A DNA stretch of 64,000 nt from Albizia julibrissin. Lineage: Eukaryota > Streptophyta > Magnoliopsida > Fabales > Fabaceae. The notes under the pieces are model-generated. The model was not told where the DNA came from. It was given only the letters and a program-made list of their open reading frames with translations, and did not search any database. How positions within the stretch are numbered: the first letter of the stretch is position 1; every line of letters starts with the position of its first letter. The DNA lies in the NCBI GenBank assembly GCA_037074505.1, contig CM073480.1, positions 19,036,501-19,100,500 of the forward strand. The letters are read 5' to 3'. The position numbers and the translations under genes are program-made. Shown here piece after piece: positions 56,993-64,000 of this stretch.

Positions 56993-58930
56993 TGTCAAAC
57001 CCCTTAACAATTTGATATTCATAAAGTATTAAGCGCATAATTCATAAGCATACATAAATAGCATAAATATACTGATAATAAGTACTTGTCTATAGTACAG
57101 GAATTCACATAGGATCTGAAAATATGTATATACAAAGTCCAAAATAAATAAAATTTATAACAAAAAATAAGCAATTGCAGTTCCGCTTGAACCGACCGCA
57201 GTGGCCGATAATTACGGCTTTGCCCTTAGAGCCGCTACCTTCTGCTGGAACGTTTTTAAATATTGAAAAAGGGTGAAATTCGAATGAATCTCAGTAGTAA
57301 CATACAATCAATCATATAAAATGTGATAAATAGATATGCAATGCACCATGATATGTAAAATGCTAACTCGTGTTGTATGCATATATACTGTCCAAGGCCA
57401 AACGACTGTTTGCAACTCCGGCTTAACTCGTGTCCATGGTCAAACGATATGTTTAGACCCTGGCTTATTCGCGTGTTGTGCCCTATACACTATCATGTTA
57501 CAGAAAATGGCATACACAACATATAAAATAATCACATAGTGTATGAGAGAAAGAGTTACTACCTGGGTCCTTTTTCGGTCCAACTGTTTATCCAAAACTT
57601 TTTCTCTGGCTCGGGCTATTATAAATCCTATAAATTAAAATTAAAAATTAATTAGTTATTACTTGTATTAATACTGTCTTTAATCATATTCTATTGATTA
57701 TCTCAGTTTCAGTGAGTTCTACATCGTATAATTTTGCATAGTGCAATTTCACTATTTTTTCAGAAAATTGGCAGATTTTTCAGTCAACTTTGAAAAATCA
57801 TAACTAATTCTATAGAATTATAAATTGACTGGATCCAAAGCCTAAATGAAGTTATTGAAATATATTTTCATAGAAAAATATCAAAATCTTCCCAGTTTCA
57901 CCACATTGCTCCCAGAATTTCATAAAATGCAACTATTCCAGACTACTCTCCAGAAATAGAGCACAAATTTGAAAATCTATATCTTCTAATATACTCATCC
58001 AAAAATTATGATCCATATATCAAATTAAATCTCTGAATGTCTTCTTTAAATCTAGAAAGTTTCATAATTTTTGGTTAAGTTTTGTTTTTCCAAACTCACG
58101 TGAAAACCAATCTGACTTCCAGAAACATAGTCTGGCAGCAACTAACTTCAAAAATTTATATCTCTAAGTATATTGATCCAAATATTACAAATTATGTATC
58201 AAATTAAATTTTATAATATTTAATTTCATTATAGAAAGTTTCATAGTCATTGGACAAGATTTCATTACTCAAAAACACCACGAAACCAACTGTCAGAATC
58301 TGGACTTCCAGGATTGCACCTGTTTCTAAACCCAACTTTTGAAAATTATAACTCCCTCTACATATATCCAAATGATGCATTCTACTACTAATTTTAAATA
58401 TTTAGATGTCTAATATCTCCCTATAAAGTTTCATAAATAGTGGATATGATTTGGTTGGTCATAATGCTACACGAAGCTTACAGACTCTAAAAAATGTCAG
58501 TTTTGACAGTTTGATTTCAAAAATCAATAACTCATTCATTTTCACTCCAAATTGTGCTCTTCTTGATTCTATTGTCTACTACACATCCTAAAATTTCCAT
58601 ACCAAAAATAACCAGGTGAAAAACCCATTTATAGCCTCTGCTAGATCTTCTGTAACTTTTCTGTAGAAACTATATTTTCCGGCGAGCAAAACAGAGTTGA
58701 GAAAATTCACATGTAGCCATGGTTTTGGACTCCAATCTCAAAGATTTTGACTCTACATAATCCTACACATGTTCCTTGTGTTTGGGGACGTGTTTACAGA
58801 AGCAAAGAGACCAAAAATTGCATGTAAAATTGACACAATTTCTGGTTTTTGTGATAGAAACTTACCGGCGAATTTCATCACTTCCAGCAGCAATAACAAC
58901 CCAAAAAAACTACTGAAATCCTATGGAAAT
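56993..58930 (-). mobile_element. Truncated gypsy LTR (minus strand)
   Basis: On the minus strand it ends GGGGTTTGACA at 56993, matching the end of the LTR at 13655. It carries the GAAATTC/GAATCTC hairpin (57275-57292) and at least five degenerate ~180-bp modules (57770-58600), and near 58866 a CGCCGGTAAGTTTC donor-like site. The 5' start (expected GGGATGTTACA-like border) is missing; LTR sequence gives way to FAR1-like sequence near 58930. No PBS or coding region is attached. Confidence 0.65.
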
Positions 58931-59542
58931 TAAAAACTACAAGAAAAAATATGGATTTTCTACTAGTTATTGCTGAAAATAATGAAATATACATCCAGCT
59001 TCACAGCATTTCATTGCCTGTTGCCTTCTTGAATTAAGATAGTTTTTTACATCAACTCCAGTATATCCCAAATTGTCTTGACCTCATGCATACTGGCTCT
59101 GCATAATGAATGCTGATTTTTTATTAATCCCAACTTTTTCAGTATTTTCTAATTCATAACATTGAGCTAGTGTTATCTCTCGATGCGATGCAAGAAGGTG
59201 AACAAATTCAGGAGGCTGAAGAGGATGATTATGATCTCGAAAGACTTCATTCACTTTGAATTTTCCATTTACTTTCTTAACTTTCATTCTAGCTTCACAG
59301 CCTGTTCTTGTCTCATCTCTGGGCTTCCTAGTTTGCACACCTTATTTGTTTGATTTTCTCACTCCTTCTTTATTGCACACATATAGGTTACATTTATATG
59401 ATGACTTATCCCTTCTACTCTTATTGCCCCCTTGCCTTTGAACACCAAAGCCAGCTTTTCTACCATATGCCCACCAAAATTCCCATGATTCTTCGATATT
59501 ATCAAATTCAAGATTAAGTCTAGGAGTCAAATTTATAGCCAT
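58931..59542 (-). pseudogene. FAR1/FRS-type N-terminal fragment
   Basis: FAR1-related proteins are transcription factors derived from MULE transposases. On the minus strand an ATG at 59542 opens MAINLTPRLNLEFDNIEESW and then EFWWAYGRKAGFGVQ, SYKCNLYVCNKEG, after a TAA stop ETRTGCEARMKVKKVNGKFK and VNEVFRDHNHPLQP. This is the FAR1 DNA-binding region with its C-C-H-x-H zinc ligands. HREITLAQCYELENTEKVGI and, after a TGA, GQDNLGYTGVDVKNYLNSRR follow as in the linker before the transposase core. The fragment stops there, with a third stop after CIFHYFQQ. A splice-acceptor-like TTTTGTAG precedes the ATG by about 15 bases. In-frame stops and loss of the MULE core make it a pseudogene. Confidence 0.82.
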
Positions 59543-60573
59543 GGTGGAAGCCTCCTACAAAATTAAAAAAATATATACCCAATGTGAATTGATAAATAAA
59601 TAACCAAAACAATAAAAACATACTACTAGGTTTAAATGGATTTTATATAAAGGATTAGGTGTAGTACTTCACTTGCAATAGGAATATACACACACATCTA
59701 TCATGTTGATAACCTCCTAACGTTAGATCGAATCGAAATCAGAATTTCAAACATAATCTATGAGGGGATATGTTTTCCTTTTCAAATTGTGCAACACTTT
59801 TTTTAAAGTGTATCATACAACAAAAGAATCCAAATTTGTAACCTTAAAATTGAATATTACACAATTCATATTCAAATACGTTGATATTCAAAACATTTTC
59901 AACAATAAAAACACAAAATGAAGAGGCTAGTAAAAAAAATTTAGCAAAATTATAAAATAACAGTGAAAAAGATTATCGAAGAAGGAAAGTATTTTCATGG
60001 GCAAAATATTGAATAGACATTTTTTTTCTTTTGCTAAAACCTTACAAACGTACTAAACACTTTAGTGGGTTATAATACAAGGAAACAAAAACGAACAAGA
60101 AGCATTCTCTAATATTCAAGACCAATAAACAAGAAGCATTCTCTAATATTCCATTCTGTAATTTTCCCTCTTTCATAACCATTGAGTAGTTTTGTTTCAA
60201 GAACAGTAAATGTATTCTCTGCTGAGGATATATTTATTCCAGCAACCAGAATAAAAAGCAAAGATGCAGGAGAACTCTAGAACAAGTAGGAAAAGCAGAA
60301 AAGAGATTGAAGGGGAATTTTAATATTGTTATATACTCTACTTCATCCCCATTACAGATTCAATTCTTTTACAACAAATTCCAATGGTAATGATGAAGGA
60401 AATCAAGCCAGAGAATGAGCTGCAATGATTGGTCACCAATCTTTAATATTCAATACCCATAGACTCTTTATTGCTGGACAATTTCTCTGAAAATTTTTCC
60501 CTCCAGCACTTTTTACTTTTCCCGCGCTCAAAGATGAAGAAGACTGAGAAACTGATTTTTTTTTTGTGTTACG
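59543..60573. other. AT-rich intergenic DNA
   Basis: I see no gene, RNA or recognisable element. A 20-base unit AACAAGAAGCATTCTCTAAT occurs twice (about 60095-60145). Confidence 0.5.
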
Positions 60574-63500
60574 TGTAATATCTTATTTCCAATAGCCCTA
60601 GATGAGTTCACTTGAGTAGTGAAATCATTCGTTAGATCATAATTCGAACCTGGATTACGCAACTCTTGAAAATGTTCACAAATCCCCAATCTCAACTCAA
60701 GACTTGAACCTAGGGTTGAGAGGGTTTTTAAGCAAGTAAAAAAAAATTTTCTAAATAATTTCACGTGCTTCACTACGTCATAATGTCTCATCGGCTCTTA
60801 ATCTCATTACATCAGAGTATGTGAGCGATTCTCTTGCCTTTTTAATGAAATTCAAGCTATTCTCTGCTTATACTGCATTCATACACTCATATACATACAT
60901 GAAATTTAAAGCCATACAAGGCTATCAATTGTAAATCAATTACATTAAATACCACTGCGCTTCAACTTCATATCTCCTCCGTACATCCTCTTGCATCTTC
61001 ACCTATCTAAATGGTTGGTTGGGAGGAGTGAGATTCAAGAGAATCTCAGTAGCAAACATTACCACTATGCATGCCAGATATATATGAATGTATGACATGC
61101 TTGCCTACACTATTTTATGCCAACATAATGATATGCTACATGTTCAATGTTATGACATACATATGACCATTGCACAAATATAACAGAGCTTCAACCAATC
61201 ATACATGTTCCACACAAATAGGCAAAGCAGTCACATAATCAATGCAAGACATACATATCACATACATGCAGAAAAGGTAAGTTCACTACCTCTCGGACTT
61301 TATATCCTTCTCTTCTTGTCCCTTGATCCGCCAACCATTGCTTCTTCTTTGTCACTTCATCGCCCTAGATAAGTGATAACATCATTAGAGCCATTAAAAT
61401 TGAATGCACAATGGCCTACATTAGCCCTAAAGGCTTACTTTCACCCTTGGTGTTCATACCAATTACATTTGTGCCATTAAGTCTTAAATTCGCATAAGAC
61501 ATAAGGCTGACAGATTTTTCACCAAATTTTAAAAAATCATAACTAATTCCATAGAACTCCAATTGAGGTGTTTCAAAGCTCAATTTGATCCACTATAAGT
61601 ATAATTTCAAGAAAAAATATCATTTTCTATAAAATACTAACAAAACAATCCCCAAAAAGTTTCCAAACATCAACTGTTCCAGAAATTTCCAGTTTTACAT
61701 GACCAAACATTAAAAATTCACCATTAATTCTAGGAAACTCCAAATTGAGTGTTTCTAAATTCTATGGAAATATATTTTATTCTAGTTTCACATTAAAATA
61801 GTAAATTCTAGCTATCACAGCTACAAGATTCCCATAATTTCACCAAACTCAACTTGTCCAAATTACATTCCAGAAACAGGGCAGAAGTTCACAAATTCAT
61901 ATCTAAATCCAAAAAAATCCAATTGATCTGGTTCCAAGTCCTCATTTACCCTTTTTAAGTATATTTTCAAGTAAAAATATAGCCATTAGTGATATATACA
62001 TAAGTTAATACAGTATATTAACTTTCTACACATTATTCCAGAAAATTCCAGTTTTGCATGACCTAACTTCAAAAACGTAGAACTTCTAGCACAAAAATCC
62101 AATTGAGCTTTATGACCTATCAAATTAAATATCTTTGTGTCTACTTTTCAACTAGAAAGTTTTGAAATTTTTAAACAAGGTTTGTCCCTTGAATTATCAT
62201 GCAGAGTAACAAGGCTCCAGGCAAACCAATTAATCTCATGAACAAGCTTTCTTCATAAATTCCAAAATTTATATACAAGCATCCAAAAATCATGAATACA
62301 TATGTACCTACATAATTTTTCCTCCTAAAGCTAATGGAAGCATAAAAATCATCAAATTCTCACTCCTCCTATACGAAACAGTACAGGGCAGATCTAAGGA
62401 TTGCCGAAAATAGTTTGTTGTTTTCTTGTTTTCTCTTGCCTAATTACTTTCTTGCTACTCATAATCAAATGATTAGCTATTTAAATACTCATTAGACATG
62501 ATTTAGCCATTGAAAACACCATTTTCTTATAGAAATGAATAGTACCCAACTTCTAATATACTCATCCAAACAACAAATCAATCGGTTAAAAAGGAAGCTT
62601 ACGCTTACCTCTACCCATTTCCGCAAACGGTTCGGAATTCTAGCAACACTCTGACTTGTGAGACGGTGCCAACCACCTCCAAATGAGAATCTGAAATTGT
62701 AGAAATGAAGCTCACGATGAGTAAAAAAAGTTTCCTGAATGGCACTTTGAGAGTAGACGCCGATTTGGCACTAGTGCAAAATAGCATTTTTAGACCACAT
62801 TATTTAGACCGGTTATTGCTGATAAGGTCTAAAAGAAACACGCGGTGGAAATTCCGTAATTAAAAGTAATGTTTTAGACCGGTTGTCTAAAAACCCGGTC
62901 TAAAAAAATCTTATTTAAACCGGTTATACAAACAACTGGTCTCAAAAACAAATTAAGACCGGTTGTTTAAATAACCGGTCTTAAAAGTCAATAATTTAAG
63001 ACCGGTTATTTAAACAACCGGTCTGAAAACAAATTATTAAAATGAATAAAAAAATCACGATATTATTAAGACCGGTTTTTTAAATAACCGGTCTTAAAAG
63101 ACAACAATTTAAGACCGGTTATTTAAATAACCGGTCTGAAAAACAAATTATTAAAATGAATAAAAAAATCACTTTATTATTAAGACCGGTTATCTAAATA
63201 ACCGGTCTTAAAAGTCTGATATTCAAACCTAGATCGGCCGCGAAAGTTCATTTCATCAGTTACGTTTCACTTCCCCCTCTGCTTCCACCGCCGCGAACTG
63301 CTCAAGTCCAACGCAGTAGGTGATATTCCGCCGTATTCTCCTGCCACCCTTCCAGTCGCCGCCGCCACTTCCACCTTCTTTCCCATATTCTGTTGTCGGC
63401 GTTTGAAACTCCCTCCTTCTCCGTTCGTACTTGCGGTTGCTACGAAGAAGTCACCGTGAGTACCATCGTGAAGGGCGGCTGAGCATCTTATTTCTCCAGC

Positions 63501-64000
63501 CTTTATCTCACTTCGGCGTGTTTTCCAGCCACTGCTGCCCCTCTCCTCCTGCACCTCAAGCCACGATCCAAGTTACTTCAAACAGGTAATGTCCCCTGTC
63601 TCAATACTCCGTATAAATAGACATTGTGTATTCACTGTCTGTCCAACAATATAATCTGTACTATAATTGAACTAGAAATTAAAATAGAAATGGAGAAAAA
63701 ATGACATTTACTCTGATGGAAATTAATTGGTGAAGCTTAATTAACGGTGTCCTGAACTGGTGTGATTTGATTATTTGAGGATCAGGATACTGATAATTGC
63801 TAGTTTTCATAGTCTCTTTATAAATCTACTTTAAATGTTAGCTATCTATTTAAAGTCATTATCGTTATAACTTATATGCAGATTATATATTTAGTTATTT
63901 ACAATATTATCAGCCTAGGCACGACTGACTTTACCGAGGAGGTAATAAATGTATATTTCAAATATTTTGTATTACTTTACTGTTTTTAAGTTAGTAAGTT
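60574..64000 (-). mobile_element. LTR (minus strand), interrupted by a CACTA element and running off the window
   Basis: On the minus strand it ends GGAAATAAGATATTACA at 60574, as the LTR at 43702-49490 ends GGAAATGAAGTATTACA. It includes the hairpin (61030-61047), four degenerate modules at about 174-bp spacing (61520-62110) and the leader TAGAGGTAAGCGTAAGCTTC (62590-62615 region) shared with the LTR at 46029. At 62769 it is broken by a CACTA element; the LTR start lies beyond the window. Small ORFs are not genes. Confidence 0.65.
62769..64000 (+). mobile_element. CACTA element with palindromic subterminal array, left part only
   Basis: It starts CACTAGTGCAAAATAGC inside an LTR whose uninterrupted form is at 47020-47040. 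Positions 62867-63215 carry repeated palindromes of the CCGGTTATTTAAATAACCGG type. 63230-63590 is GC-richer and looks like a 5' exon region (CT-rich, with donor-like CAGGTAATG at 63585-63593); the rest is AT-rich and intron-like. No transposase motif is seen before the window ends. The minus-strand ORF 63267-63554 is from the GC-rich part and unsupported. Confidence 0.75.

Noticed and set aside
63267..63554. 95-codon minus-strand ORF rich in Gly/Arg/Glu
   Set aside because: GC-rich 5'-exon-like part of the CACTA element; the opposite strand has the splice-donor context.

Overview
The window is plant nuclear DNA, most likely from an angiosperm (probably a eudicot) with a repeat-rich genome. 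It is AT-rich and packed with plant-type LTR retrotransposons whose primer-binding sites match initiator-Met tRNA. It also holds CACTA, hAT, PIF/Harbinger and MULE-type DNA elements, an F-box/DUF295-type gene and a FAR1-family remnant. There is no bacterial-style gene organisation, no CRISPR array, and I recognised no rRNA or tRNA gene. Family names come from motifs read by eye; no database was searched.

Positions 1-24,109 are a nested stack. The oldest visible layer is a plus-strand Ty1/copia element cut into pieces (2041-2268, 5672-5831, 15577-16483, 23232-24109). It was opened by a solo LTR (2269-5666, itself hit by a CACTA element), by a minus-strand Ty3/gypsy element (5832-15576, itself hit by a Sirevirus-like copia element with a 3.3-kb LTR full of CTCGAG palindromes), and by a minus-strand solo LTR (16484-23231, itself hit by a CACTA-like element and another solo LTR). 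Matching 5-bp target duplications support most of these joints.

Positions 24,380-32,379 hold a decayed minus-strand copia element whose 5' LTR is split by another solo LTR. Positions 33,283-39,662 hold a younger minus-strand copia element with short LTRs, an intact ATAAT target duplication, a nearly readable gag-pol and a PIF/Harbinger insertion in the protease/pre-integrase region.

Positions 39,663-56,380 are the only genic part. An F-box/DUF295-type gene (53737-54726, minus) is intact; a broken paralogue lies at 40949-41902 (minus). Both sit in duplicated surroundings. A third and partly inverted copy of the flanking DNA supplies empty sites for several insertions: an hAT element (43263-49941) with two nested solo LTRs, and a purine-rich element (50865-53563) that contains a Pack-MULE-like element carrying a PEX14-like fragment.

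Positions 56,993-64,000 hold a truncated gypsy LTR, a FAR1-type pseudogene fragment, and another LTR interrupted by a CACTA element that runs off the end and carries an array of palindromic subterminal repeats.

I see no operon-like or new enzymatic system. The most unusual signals are the CTCGAG palindrome array, a conserved GAGATTC/GAATCTC hairpin in nine LTRs, ~175-bp modules inside these LTRs, an unidentified ORF remnant upstream of a gypsy gag, and the PEX14-carrying Pack-MULE.
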